This document shows positions 1-8,694 of a stretch of DNA of 64,000 nt, one piece after another. Positions within the stretch are counted from its first letter, which is position 1; each line of letters begins with the position of its first letter. The notes beneath the pieces are model-generated. The model was not told the origin of the DNA. It saw nothing but the letters and a program-made list of their open reading frames with translations, and did no database searches. The stretch is taken from the NCBI RefSeq assembly GCF_913773635.1, contig NZ_CAJYGQ010000005.1, positions 62,001 to 126,000 on the forward strand, in the 5' to 3' direction. The position numbers were made by a program, and so were the translations under genes. This DNA comes from an uncultured Mucilaginibacter sp. (GTDB lineage: Bacteria > Bacteroidota > Bacteroidia > Sphingobacteriales > Sphingobacteriaceae).

Positions 1-1117
1 CCTGCATGTTTAGCCTCGCATCAACGCAAGCCCAGTCCAGCCTATAATACAGGTCGGCGGCATCTAATATCTCTTTTGGCGAACGGCTGATTGTGGCAGC
101 ATCAATAAATGAATGCGGATCTCTGTCACTGCCAACCGGCTGATCGTCATCGGCAATGTCATTTAAATTGCACAAGTTTTCCGGAAAATCAAGTGTATTT
201 ACCTTACCTAAGGCCCACATTAGTACGTAAATGTCTTCGGCTTTCCAAGTTTCAACGGTTTGCTTTTCGGCGGTGGGGTGCAGCAGGAAATCTTTTTCTT
301 TAGAGGTAGCATGCTCCCACAGGTTATGTTGTTTTAAATAGTCAATAGCAACGTTTGGTGGTATAGTATTAAAAGCTACGTAGTTTACAACCGATAAAAC
401 GCTTACACGGGTGGCTACTTCTTGTGCCGTCCTGAATACAACCTCATCTTCAGTTTCGATACAAGGTAAATTAACATTTACCTTAATGCCTTTGGCCTTA
501 ATTATGGCTTCGCTATTCTCCTTTCGGGCTCTTTGTTCATCGGTAACCACCGACTGGTCTGCATCAAAGTGAGCTGTTTCTATTTGTACTTTCAACGTTT
601 CAACTTCGCAGGCTCCGTTCCCGTCAATAAGTAAATTCAGGTTCTTATCTAAAAAGTGCTGCCCTTTCGACCGGCTGATTGGCGTATCGGGCTGAGCGAA
701 AATGATAGCATCAAATTCAAGTGCCAAACGTTCAATCAGCGTTTTAAACTCTTTGGTTTCGCCCTTATCCTCACTTACGGTAAACTCACAATTTAAAGTT
801 TGAATCTTGCGCAGCAATAGTGCCTGCACATCCGGTTTTGATGATGGCAGCGAAGCCACATAATTGTAAAGACCTTTCAGGTTGTTAGTAAATGCGCTGT
901 CATCTCCTTCGGCAATTTGATAGGATGGCTTAGGTTTTTGCCGGTAAGATACTTTAATAACTTTTGACGAGCCGAATAATCCACCTTTAATGGTTAAATC
1001 GGCAAAATGGTCAGTGCCGTTTGCACTTTCCGATAGTTTTCCGTCGGGATAAATTTCCCTGATGATAGCAGTGATTTTTTCAAACCCAACGTGATGGGCA
1101 TATAAAGTACAAATCAT
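1..1117 (-). CDS. DUF4272 domain protein, partial (C-terminus outside window)
   Basis: The reading frame is open from an ATG at 1117 (minus strand) to the window edge with no stop, so at least 372 codons are present and the C-terminal end is missing. The N-terminal half has no motif I recognise. The later part contains a LMWALG segment and, close to the edge, LYYRLDWACVDARLN, which are hallmarks of the DUF4272 family. There is no signal peptide or membrane segment, so it is probably cytosolic. The function of DUF4272 proteins is unknown. It is divergent in content from its neighbours but lies on the same strand as sucB, behind a terminator, so it is probably its own transcription unit. Confidence 0.7.
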   Translation of the reverse strand, partial: MICTLYAHHVGFEKITAIIREIYPDGKLSESANGTDHFADLTIKGGLFGSSKVIKVSYRQKPKPSYQIAEGDDSAFTNNLKGLYNYVASLPSSKPDVQALLLRKIQTLNCEFTVSEDKGETKEFKTLIERLALEFDAIIFAQPDTPISRSKGQHFLDKNLNLLIDGNGACEVETLKVQIETAHFDADQSVVTDEQRARKENSEAIIKAKGIKVNVNLPCIETEDEVVFRTAQEVATRVSVLSVVNYVAFNTIPPNVAIDYLKQHNLWEHATSKEKDFLLHPTAEKQTVETWKAEDIYVLMWALGKVNTLDFPENLCNLNDIADDDQPVGSDRDPHSFIDAATISRSPKEILDAADLYYRLDWACVDARLNMQ

Positions 1118-1171
1118 GTTATAAGGCAATTGTAATTACATCAATAACCTAAGTTATATTTAAATGTTCAA

Positions 1172-1198
1172 CAAAAAAAGCCCGGTTTTACCGGGCTT
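1172..1198 (-). terminator. Rho-independent terminator after sucB
   Basis: On the minus strand an AAGCCCGG stem, a four-base loop and CCGGGCTT are followed by a T run. It lies 36 bases past the sucB stop. Confidence 0.85.
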
Positions 1199-1233
1199 TC
1201 GATATTAAAACTGAATACTCAGTAAAAATCAAC

Positions 1234-2847
1234 TTAAACACCTAACAGCAAACGTGCAGGGTCTTCCAGTAGTTGTTTAACACGTACCAGGAAGCTTACT
1301 GATTCGCGACCGTCAACAATACGGTGATCGTATGACAGGGCTAGGTACATCATTGGGCGTATTACAACTTGACCGTTAACGGCTACCGGGCGCTCAATAA
1401 TGTTGTGCATACCCAAAATGGCCGACTGCGGCGCATTGATGATAGGGGTAGACATCATTGAACCAAAGATACCACCGTTAGTAATGGTGAAAGTACCGCC
1501 GGTCATATCTTCAATGGTCAGCTTGTTTTCACGGGCTTTACCGGCTAGAGTTACCACAGCTTTCTCAATTTCAGCCAGGCTCATGGCATCGGCATTGCGG
1601 ATGATAGGAACCACCAAGCCTTTCGGAGCCGATACAGCGATAGAAATATCAGCAAAGTTGCTGTACACAATTTCTTCACCCTCAATACGGGCACCTACAG
1701 CAGGCCACTCAGAAAGAGCCACACAAACTGCTTTGGTAAAGAACGACATAAAGCCTAAGCCTACACCGTGCTTCTCTTTAAACTTGTCTTTGTATTTTGA
1801 CCGTAGCTCCATAACCGGCTGCATATCAACCTCGTTAAATGTGGTTAGCATAGCTGTCTCGTTTTTAACAGCTACCAAACGTTTGGCTACTGTTTTACGA
1901 AGGTTGGTCATTTTTTCTCTGCGCTCTTCACGGGCACCTGATGCAGCCGGAGCTGATGCAGGTTGTGCGGCAGGTTTTGTAGCTGGTACAGCAGCCTCCG
2001 GCTTCTTCGCTCCGGCTTGTGCGTTAACAGCATCTTCTTTTGTTATACGGCCACCAACACCTGTTCCGCTTACGCTTTGAGGGCTGATGCCTTTTTCTGT
2101 CAGAATTTTACCTGCAGCAGGTGATGGCGTGCCAGCAGCATAATTACCGCCACCATAACCACCCTCGTTGCCTGGAGCATTGCTTGTAGCCGGCGTTTGG
2201 CCTTGCTGTGAACCTTGTTGAGAAGGCGAAGCAGCTGGGGCAGCACCACCGCCGGTTATTGAGCAAACCACAGCACCAATAGCTAAGGTATCACCTTCAT
2301 TGGCAATGGTTTTCAATGTACCTGCACTTTCAGCAGTTAATTCAAAAGTAGCTTTATCTGACTCCAGCTCGGCAATGGCTTCATCCATTTCAACCTGTTC
2401 GCCGTCTTTTTTAATCCAGCGTGACAGGGTTACTTCGGTAATTGACTCGCCTACAGCAGGAACTTTAATTTCTAAAGTTTTAGCTTCGGTAGCAGGGGCC
2501 TCAGCAGCCGGAGCAGCTTCTGGTCTTTCGGCACGTTGGCCAGGGGCGCTTTCATCTGCAGCAGCAGCGGTGCTTTTGTCAACCGGTGCAGGAGCAGCGG
2601 CAGCAGGTGCGCCACCTTCTTCTATACTGGCTACTACGGCGCCAATAGCTAAGGTATCACCTTCGGCGGCAACAGTTTTTAAAGTTCCGGCACTTTCAGC
2701 AGTTAGCTCAAAAGTGGCCTTGTCCGATTCTAATTCGGCAATTACTTCGTCCATTTCAACCGCATCGCCGTTTTTTTTAATCCAGCGCGACAAGGTTACC
2801 TCGGTAATAGATTCGCCAACCGGCGGAACTTTGATCTCTAAACTCAT
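1234..2847 (-). CDS. sucB: Dihydrolipoyl succinyltransferase (E2 of 2-oxoglutarate dehydrogenase) with two lipoyl domains
   Basis: E2 core of the 2-oxoglutarate dehydrogenase complex, passing succinyl from lipoyl-lysine to CoA in the TCA cycle. The 537 residues hold two lipoyl domains (about 1-78 and 123-200, lipoylation lysines K43 and K165 in ESDKA), Ala/Pro-rich linkers, a peripheral subunit-binding domain (about 246-280, [13 protein letters not shown]) and a catalytic domain ending with the DHRIVDG active-site motif. The usual bacterial SucB has one lipoyl domain. Here the two copies are almost identical, which points to an internal duplication. It follows sucA on the same strand after a 123-base gap that carries a palindromic repeat. 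An acetyltransferase E2 is possible from the two-domain layout, but the sucA neighbour favours OdhB/SucB. Confidence 0.93.
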   Translation of the reverse strand: MSLEIKVPPVGESITEVTLSRWIKKNGDAVEMDEVIAELESDKATFELTAESAGTLKTVAAEGDTLAIGAVVASIEEGGAPAAAAPAPVDKSTAAAADESAPGQRAERPEAAPAAEAPATEAKTLEIKVPAVGESITEVTLSRWIKKDGEQVEMDEAIAELESDKATFELTAESAGTLKTIANEGDTLAIGAVVCSITGGGAAPAASPSQQGSQQGQTPATSNAPGNEGGYGGGNYAAGTPSPAAGKILTEKGISPQSVSGTGVGGRITKEDAVNAQAGAKKPEAAVPATKPAAQPASAPAASGAREERREKMTNLRKTVAKRLVAVKNETAMLTTFNEVDMQPVMELRSKYKDKFKEKHGVGLGFMSFFTKAVCVALSEWPAVGARIEGEEIVYSNFADISIAVSAPKGLVVPIIRNADAMSLAEIEKAVVTLAGKARENKLTIEDMTGGTFTITNGGIFGSMMSTPIINAPQSAILGMHNIIERPVAVNGQVVIRPMMYLALSYDHRIVDGRESVSFLVRVKQLLEDPARLLLGV

Positions 2848-2865
2848 GTTGTTTTTATATTGTAG

Positions 2866-2964
2866 TTTGTGAGTTTAGTGAGTAGTGAGAGGTGAGTAGA
2901 GAATGGTTATGACGGCTAAAAAGCACGTATCAAACTATTCACTACTCACCACTCACCATTCACC
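2866..2964. repeat. Palindromic intergenic repeat, copy 1 (between sucA and sucB)
   Basis: Two imperfect inverted arms of about 26-30 bases rich in GTGAGTAGTGAG flank a loop of about 35 bases. The loop carries GCTAAAAAGCA (2915-2925), which recurs in the loop of a similar palindrome at 54359-54458. It would fold into a long hairpin in the sucA-sucB transcript. It looks like a dispersed REP-like element rather than a terminator, since no T run follows. Confidence 0.6.
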
Positions 2965-2970
2965 AACTAA

Positions 2971-5784
2971 TTAATCTGCATTTGTTTCGGCCATTTTCTT
3001 GGTCGATTTTTTTACTTTCTCTTTTTGATCCTGGCTAACCGGGGCTTCAAAAGCTTTAGAGATAATGTACAACTGCTGCGACGCATGTTGTTTTGAATAA
3101 CCGGTAGCCGGGCTTCCTGCTTCCTTGCGTGAAATTACTTCCAGCTGCAACTCGCTCTTGCGGAAACGGCGTAGCATGTAAGGCCATGCACCCATATTTT
3201 CCGGCTCCTCTTGTACCCAAATAAAGTCAGTAGCATTGCTGTACTTAGCTTTAATTGCCTCCATCTCTAATACAGGAGTAGGGTAAAGTTGCTCAATACG
3301 TACAATGGCTACGTCGCTGCGTTTATCTGCCTGTTGTTTGTCAAGTAACTCATAATAAATTTTACCGCTGCAGAAAAGTACGCGTTTCACCTTTTTGGTA
3401 TCGGCAGTGTAAGTATCATCAATAAGCTCATGGAAACCACCGCTGGTGAAATCTTCAATTTTTGACACGCAGGCCGGATGACGCAGTAAGCTTTTTGGCG
3501 AGAAAATCACCAATGGCTTACGGAAGTCGCGGTGCAGCTGGCGGCGTAAAATATGGAAGAAGTTAGCCGGGGTAGTACAGTTAGCCACCTGAATGTTATT
3601 ATCAGCACAAAGCTCCATAAAGCGCTCAATACGTGCTGATGAGTGTTCAGGGCCCTGGCCTTCATAACCGTGAGGCAGCAACATTACCAAACCGTTACCA
3701 CGTTGCCATTTAGTTTCGGCACTAACAAGGTACTGGTCAATAATGATTTGCGCACCATTAACGAAGTCGCCAAATTGTGCTTCCCAAATAGTAAGTGCAT
3801 TAGGGTTAGCCAGTGCATAACCGTAATCAAAACCTAACACGCCGTACTCTGAAAGCAGTGAGTTGTAAATATAAAATTTAGCCTCGGTGCCCAGGTTTGC
3901 CAGTGGTGTATACTCCTCGTCTGTATCAGGAAGGGTTACAACGGCATGGCGGTGTGAGAATGTTCCGCGTTTTACGTCCTCGCCGCTCAGGCGTACCGGG
4001 TGCCCTTCTTTAAGTAAGCTACCGTAAGCCATTAACTCGCCCATAGCCCAATCAAAGGTTTTGGTTTCGTTAACCATTTTACGGCGGTCATCAAACAGCT
4101 TTTCTATCTTTTTGAAGAATTGCTTATCTGACGGTAAGTCTGTTATTTGTTTGCCAAGTTCAAGTAAAGCCTCTTCGCTTATAGCGGTATTAATTTCGGC
4201 ATAAACTTCGGCTTTGGTAGGTAAGTGTAAACCTTGCCATGAGCCGGTGAACATTGGGTTACCTGCTTGTATACGTGCTTCGGCTTTAGTTTCGTCAAGT
4301 TGCTTTTGCAACAGGTATTTAAAGCTTTTTTCTATTTCTTTAGCTGCCTCAGCAGTGATGCTTCCTTCGGCAAGTAATTTCTGATAGTAAATTTCGCGCG
4401 GGTTAGGATGCGATTCAATAGCCTTGTACAAGGTAGGCTGAGTGAATTTAGGTTCGTCGGACTCGTTATGGCCGTAGCGGCGGTAACAAAGTATGTCAAT
4501 AAACACATCCTCATTGAACTCCTGGCGGTACTCCATAGCCATGTTAATTACATAGGCTAAAGCTTCTACATCATCACCATTAACGTGGAATACAGGAGAT
4601 AGTACGGTTTTAGCAATATCAGTACAATAAGTGCTTGAGCGTGCATCTTTAAAGTTGGTAGTAAAACCAATTTGGTTGTTAATTACCAAATGCACGGTAC
4701 CGCCGGTTTTGTAACCGTCCAGCTTTTCCATTTGCAACACCTCATAAATAATACCCTGGCCTGCTACTGAAGCATCGCCGTGTATTAATATAGGTGCAAT
4801 TTTATCATGATCGTTGCCGTATTTGCTGTCAATTTTAGCGCGGGTTATACCTTCAACCACAGGGCCTACTGTTTCCAGGTGCGAAGGGTTAGGGCATAAG
4901 CTCAGGTGAATTTTTTTACCATCAAAGGTTTCAATATCAGTTGAGAAGCCTAAGTGATATTTAACGTCGCCGCCAAAAGACGACTCCATGTCATAATTTT
5001 TGCCTTCAAATTCGGCAAATATCTCTTTATAGGTTTTGCCCATTATGTTGGCCAAAACGTTTAAACGACCGCGGTGAGCCATACCAATGGTAAACTCTTC
5101 GATGCCTAAAGATGAGCCTTTTTCAATAACCGAATCTAAAGCCGGAATCAATGCTTCGGCACCTTCTAATGAAAAGCGCTTTTGACCCAAAAATTTGGTA
5201 CCTAAAAAGTTTTCAAACCCAACCGCTTGGTTAAGCTTTTTAAGCATGCGTGTTTTTTCATCCTTAGAGAAGGATGGCTGGTTACGTTTGCTTTCCATGC
5301 GCTGCTCAAACCATTTGGTTTTGATTGGGTTACGCATGTATTTGTACTCGGCACCAATTGCCTGGCAGTAAGTATCCTCAAGCAGCTGGCGTATATCACG
5401 CAGCTTTGCCGGACCTAAGCCAACCTCAACACCTGCATTAAATACAGTGTCCATATCAGCCTCGCTCAAACCAAAAGTTTCAAGCTCTTTACCAGGATAA
5501 TATTTTCGGCGTTCGCGTACGGGGTTGGTTTTGGTAAACAGGTGTCCGCGGGTACGGTATCCATTTATCATATTCAGCACGTTTATTTCTTTCAAAACGT
5601 GCTCAGGGGTGGCTGCTGAAGCTGTGCCTGCGGCTGATTGAGGTGCCGAACCTTGACCAAAATCAAAACCCTCGAAGAATTTTTGCCAACCGTAATCTAC
5701 CGATTCGGGGTCTTGTTTATAAGCTTCGTAGAGTGAATTTATATAGTCAGCGTTTCCGCTATTAACGTAATTTAGACGATCCAT
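2971..5784 (-). CDS. sucA: 2-oxoglutarate dehydrogenase E1 component
   Basis: Thiamine-diphosphate-dependent decarboxylase that oxidatively decarboxylates 2-oxoglutarate and succinylates the E2 lipoyl group. The 937-residue length is normal for the family. The N-terminus has the E1o signature (YINSLYEAYKQDPESV, about 14-29), followed by a DUF/linker part, a TPP-binding domain with HRGRLNVLANIMGK and GDVKYHLG near residues 235-280, a transketolase-like pyrimidine domain and the C-terminal domain. It is first in a sucA-sucB unit. A TAnnTTTG box at 5810-5817 lies 25 bases before the ATG. E3 (lpd) is not in the window. Confidence 0.96.
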   Translation of the reverse strand: MDRLNYVNSGNADYINSLYEAYKQDPESVDYGWQKFFEGFDFGQGSAPQSAAGTASAATPEHVLKEINVLNMINGYRTRGHLFTKTNPVRERRKYYPGKELETFGLSEADMDTVFNAGVEVGLGPAKLRDIRQLLEDTYCQAIGAEYKYMRNPIKTKWFEQRMESKRNQPSFSKDEKTRMLKKLNQAVGFENFLGTKFLGQKRFSLEGAEALIPALDSVIEKGSSLGIEEFTIGMAHRGRLNVLANIMGKTYKEIFAEFEGKNYDMESSFGGDVKYHLGFSTDIETFDGKKIHLSLCPNPSHLETVGPVVEGITRAKIDSKYGNDHDKIAPILIHGDASVAGQGIIYEVLQMEKLDGYKTGGTVHLVINNQIGFTTNFKDARSSTYCTDIAKTVLSPVFHVNGDDVEALAYVINMAMEYRQEFNEDVFIDILCYRRYGHNESDEPKFTQPTLYKAIESHPNPREIYYQKLLAEGSITAEAAKEIEKSFKYLLQKQLDETKAEARIQAGNPMFTGSWQGLHLPTKAEVYAEINTAISEEALLELGKQITDLPSDKQFFKKIEKLFDDRRKMVNETKTFDWAMGELMAYGSLLKEGHPVRLSGEDVKRGTFSHRHAVVTLPDTDEEYTPLANLGTEAKFYIYNSLLSEYGVLGFDYGYALANPNALTIWEAQFGDFVNGAQIIIDQYLVSAETKWQRGNGLVMLLPHGYEGQGPEHSSARIERFMELCADNNIQVANCTTPANFFHILRRQLHRDFRKPLVIFSPKSLLRHPACVSKIEDFTSGGFHELIDDTYTADTKKVKRVLFCSGKIYYELLDKQQADKRSDVAIVRIEQLYPTPVLEMEAIKAKYSNATDFIWVQEEPENMGAWPYMLRRFRKSELQLEVISRKEAGSPATGYSKQHASQQLYIISKAFEAPVSQDQKEKVKKSTKKMAETNAD

Positions 5785-5809
5785 CTGAATACCAATCTGT
5801 AAAACGGTA

Positions 5810-5817
5810 CAAAACTA
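5810..5817 (-). promoter_or_regulatory. Candidate -7 promoter box for sucA
   Basis: TAGTTTTG on the minus strand matches the Bacteroidota consensus TAnnTTTG and ends 25 bases before the sucA ATG. No convincing -33 TTG was found. Confidence 0.45.
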
Positions 5818-6083
5818 AGAATATATGCTGTAAACTACACGGTTTAATTTGCTTTTGGTTTTGCATTTTTTTATATTTTGCAGTTTGGCAATCAGCCTTT
5901 CACCTAAATAAAGTTTAAGTTACTATTATTAACCTTTCCGTTAATTGTAGTATTGATGTTTATAGATAAATGTGGTTGTATTTCTTAAAAAAAATTGCTT
6001 ACAGAGTTGGTTTTAATTGCAAAGTATAAATTGTAATGTTTTTTGCTTACATTGTATCCCCACATTTGTTGGTGGGTTAAGCA
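5818..6083. other. AT-rich divergent intergenic region
   Basis: Very AT-rich spacer between the divergent sucA and cdd genes. I see no ORF, RNA gene or clear hairpin. The cdd promoter must lie here, but no exact TAnnTTTG box precedes it. Confidence 0.4.
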
Positions 6084-6581
6084 ATGGTAAAACACAACAT
6101 AAATATAGCTTTTGAAGAGTACCAAACTTTTGAGGAGCTTAATGAAAGTGACAAGGCACTTTGCCTTGAAGCCGAGAAAGCCCTAGGTGGTTCGCATTCT
6201 CCATATTCTAATTTTAGGGTTGGCGCAGCGCTGCGGCTTAAAAGCGGGCGTATTGTATACGGTAGTAACCAGGAAAACGCTGCTTACCCGTCAGGACTTT
6301 GTGCCGAGCGCGTAGCATTGTTTACATGGAGTGCTAACTTTGCCAACGACCCGGTTGAAGCCATGGCTGTTACCGCAAATACCAGTAAGTTTAAAATTGA
6401 AAAGCCCATTACTCCCTGCGGATCATGCCTGCAGGTATTGGCCGAGTTTGAAAAAAAGCAGCTAATGCCAATACGTACACTGTTGTATTGTAAAAACGGT
6501 GTAACCTGGGCAACAAATGGTGCCGACAGCTTTTTGCCTTTTATGTTTTTTGAAGACAGGCTGGCCACAGTACCTGTATAA
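6084..6581 (+). CDS. cdd: Cytidine deaminase
   Basis: Zinc-dependent deamination of cytidine and deoxycytidine to the uridine forms in pyrimidine salvage; cytosolic. The 165-residue protein carries the zinc and catalytic motif CAE at residues 73-75 (LCAERVALF) and the second motif PCGSC with C112 and C115. This is the tetrameric CDA arrangement of three cysteine ligands. A substrate-binding SPYSNFRVGAAL segment lies at about 39-50. It is a single gene with its own terminator, divergent from sucA. The 15-20 residues before the domain are longer than in the minimal enzymes. Confidence 0.94.
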   Translation: MVKHNINIAFEEYQTFEELNESDKALCLEAEKALGGSHSPYSNFRVGAALRLKSGRIVYGSNQENAAYPSGLCAERVALFTWSANFANDPVEAMAVTANTSKFKIEKPITPCGSCLQVLAEFEKKQLMPIRTLLYCKNGVTWATNGADSFLPFMFFEDRLATVPV

Positions 6582-6588
6582 AATACTA

Positions 6589-6614
6589 AAGCCGCTCTCG
6601 CAGCGGCTTTTTGT
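6589..6614 (+). terminator. Terminator after cdd
   Basis: AAGCCGCT and AGCGGCTT arms around a five-base loop, followed by TTTG. It may also serve the converging gene at 6644-7069 in the other direction, though with a poorer T run. Confidence 0.8.
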
Positions 6615-6643
6615 TAACTAAAACTATTATCTGACAAAATTTA

Positions 6644-7069
6644 TTATTTAAATACTGAGTATACGTTGGTGATTTTCCAGCCCTCACCGGTGTTGGCAAT
6701 GGTTACGTAATTGGTGCGGGTAAATTTTTCGTACTTCATATCTACCTTTACAATTGCCATATCGGCATTGCTTTCAACTTCCGTTACTGACGTAGTACAG
6801 TTTTGCTGGATGTTTTTGTTATCGCCGGCAAATGTTAGCATTTCTGCTTTGCTAAAACTAAGTACCTGTTTGCCGCGCAGAATGTTGATTTTAGCGTTGC
6901 TTTCAAAAACATCGCTCAATCCGGCATTTAGGCCGCGGGTCATCATGTTAACGTAAGTGCTTACTGCATAACTTTTTGTTAAACGGGCTACGTTAGGTTC
7001 TTCGGCTTTAACAACATTGGCAATTACTAATAAAGCTAAGCCTGCTACAAGTGATTTCAAGGTTTTCAT
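6644..7069 (-). CDS. Secreted NTF2-like (putative lumazine-binding family) protein, tandem copy A
   Basis: Small exported protein of 141 residues. It has a signal peptide (about 1-22, cleavage after VVKA) and a single alpha+beta domain of the cone-like NTF2/SnoaL type, ending in a strand with GEGWKITNVYSVF. Such folds often bind small ligands or act in unknown periplasmic roles; no catalytic residues can be named. It is about 70% identical by eye to the next gene upstream (7364-7789), including the DNA around the start and stop codons, so the two form a tandem duplication. The family assignment is tentative and the function is unknown. Confidence 0.75.
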   Translation of the reverse strand: MKTLKSLVAGLALLVIANVVKAEEPNVARLTKSYAVSTYVNMMTRGLNAGLSDVFESNAKINILRGKQVLSFSKAEMLTFAGDNKNIQQNCTTSVTEVESNADMAIVKVDMKYEKFTRTNYVTIANTGEGWKITNVYSVFK

Positions 7070-7363
7070 ATTTTAAAGTTTTAAGGTTCTTATGTTTTTG
7101 TTTCTGTATATAAGACAGCATCATTACACCAAACGTTACACTATTTTATGTGGAGAGTAAACATTTAACATATCGTTAACAACTTGGCTGTAACAGGAGA
7201 GAAAAACGGCATGATAATCAATAAAAATTAGGAATATTGTAATACATAGTACCGTTTATTGGATGGTAATATATCAATCATCGTTATTGAAGGTTTCGTA
7301 AAGGCTGTAAAACAAAAAAGCCGGCTCATTTGAGCCGGCTTTTTTCAAGATTTGAAATTTATA
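7070..7363. other. Spacer between tandem duplicates
   Basis: AT-rich gap that holds the terminator of the upstream copy (7314-7346) and presumably the promoter of copy A. No other structure or ORF is visible. Confidence 0.4.
7314..7346 (-). terminator. Strong terminator after NTF2-like copy B
   Basis: A perfect inverted repeat, AAGCCGGCTCA and TGAGCCGGCTT, is flanked by A and T runs on both sides. It ends the 7364-7789 transcript and separates the two tandem copies. Confidence 0.88.
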
Positions 7364-7789
7364 TTATTTAAACACTGAGTATACATTGGTGATTTTCCAG
7401 CCATCTCCTGTGTTGGCCACAGTAACATAGTTGGTGCGGTTAAATGTTCCGTAATTCATATCAACTTTAACAATGGTCATATCGTCGTTGCTTTCAACTT
7501 CAGTTACCGAAGTGGTACAATCCTGGCGGATGTTTTGGTTTTCTTTAGAAAACTTCAACATATCAGCCTTGCCAAAGCTCATTACCTGTTTGCCACGCAG
7601 TATGTTGAACTTTGCATTGTGCTCAATCACATTGTTAAGGTCTGTATTTTGGCCCAAGGTAACGCTGCTTATGTATGCATCAATGGCGTTTGATTTTGTT
7701 AATTTGATTGTTGATGGTTCATCAGCTTTAACAACGTTTGCTGTTACTAATAAAGCTAAGCCTAATATTATTGATTTCAAGGTTTTCAT
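7364..7789 (-). CDS. Secreted NTF2-like (putative lumazine-binding family) protein, tandem copy B
   Basis: Paralogue of the 6644-7069 protein and exactly the same length (141 residues). It has a signal peptide at 1-22 ending VVKA, a conserved LRGKQVMSF strand and a matching C-terminus (GDGWKITNVYSVF). Differences concentrate in residues 23-60, the likely variable helical region. The copy has its own terminator, so the two genes can be expressed separately. The fold assignment comes from general sequence character, not from a catalytic motif, and the role is unknown. Confidence 0.75.
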   Translation of the reverse strand: MKTLKSIILGLALLVTANVVKADEPSTIKLTKSNAIDAYISSVTLGQNTDLNNVIEHNAKFNILRGKQVMSFGKADMLKFSKENQNIRQDCTTSVTEVESNDDMTIVKVDMNYGTFNRTNYVTVANTGDGWKITNVYSVFK

Positions 7790-7956
7790 ATTGTTGTGAG
7801 ATTAAGTTTGTGTATTTATTTGTTTTATACTTCTATGACTACCATACCTCACTAAAAGTTACACTATTTTTATTATAATTGAATATTTATAACATCTGTA
7901 AAAGTTAAGTGCATTAGGGGTTCTTGTCATTGCGTAATGTGCTTTTAAATGTTAAT

Positions 7957-8466
7957 ATGATAACGTATACAGCTTTGATTTTAAAGTTTGCCGAGCAAGG
8001 CGAAAAAACCGGTTGGACGTACGTTGATGTACCGGCAGATATTGCTCAGCAACTAAAGCCAGGTAACAAAAAATCATTCAGGGTTAAGGGTAAGCTCGAT
8101 AACTACGAGATAGCAGGCGTTGCATTGATGCCGATGGGCGACGGGAACTTTATTCTTACCCTCAACGCTGATATGCGTAAAGGTGTTCACAAGCGCGAGG
8201 GAGCAATGTTACAGGTGAGTATAGAAGAGGATGTTGATTTTAAATTGGTAGTACCCGATGACTTGCAGGAGTGCCTCACTGATGACGCTGATGCATTAAG
8301 TTACTTTGATAGCCTTCCTGAATCGCACCGCCGTTACTTTGTAAACTGGCTAAACAGTGCTAAAACTATTGCCACCCGCGCCAAGCGTATAGGTATGATA
8401 TGCCATGCCATGGCAAACCGTATGGACTATGGACAAATGATACGTGCCGGGCGCGAGCGCAATTAA
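7957..8466 (+). CDS. YdeI/OmpD-associated (DUF1905 plus OmdA) family protein
   Basis: Cytosolic protein of 169 residues from the ATG at 7957. A TTG at 7924 would add 11 residues, but ATG is preferred because the family begins with a strand like ITYTALILKF. The first part (about 1-90) has the DUF1905 beta fold with GWTYVDVP and GNFILTLNADMRKGV. The C-terminal helix bundle has the OmdA-type signature of a HRRYFVNWLNSAK segment. Related proteins have been linked to bacteriocin or stress protection, but the molecular role is unknown. It is a stand-alone gene upstream of parC. Confidence 0.8.
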   Translation: MITYTALILKFAEQGEKTGWTYVDVPADIAQQLKPGNKKSFRVKGKLDNYEIAGVALMPMGDGNFILTLNADMRKGVHKREGAMLQVSIEEDVDFKLVVPDDLQECLTDDADALSYFDSLPESHRRYFVNWLNSAKTIATRAKRIGMICHAMANRMDYGQMIRAGRERN

Positions 8467-8590
8467 TAAATTACTGTGTGATGCGCCGTGCTTAACGCGC
8501 CGGTTAACTAATTGCCTGCCAGTTGAGTACTCTTGTAAATAAAAGATAACTTAAGCGCTTTCGCATTAGGTTTAAGGCAGCATAAATAGG

Positions 8591-8618
8591 TTGTTTAGCT
8601 TATTTTTTAGTATATTTG
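8591..8618 (+). promoter_or_regulatory. Promoter of parC
   Basis: TTG at 8591-8593, a 17-base spacer and TATATTTG at 8611-8618 match the Bacteroidota primary-sigma pattern. The implied leader is about 70 bases. Confidence 0.6.
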
Positions 8619-8694
8619 GCTAATTTTATTAGCAATTAAACAGCTGATAATGTTTGCTTGAAGTGTATTACCTTCAATTTGCAGTTACGATACT

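Noticed and set aside
1400..2872. Long open frames on the plus strand opposite sucB (226 and 190 codons)
   Set aside because: They are antisense to strongly conserved SucB sequence and encode low-complexity Ala/Ser-rich products with no family features; these are compositional shadows.
5853..5880. TTTG and TATATTTTG on the plus strand as a cdd promoter
   Set aside because: The -7 word has one extra T compared with TAnnTTTG, and it lies about 200 bases from the cdd start.
8480..8520. GC-rich hairpin (GCGC words) after the YdeI-like gene as a terminator
   Set aside because: Pairing is short and interrupted, and no T run follows.
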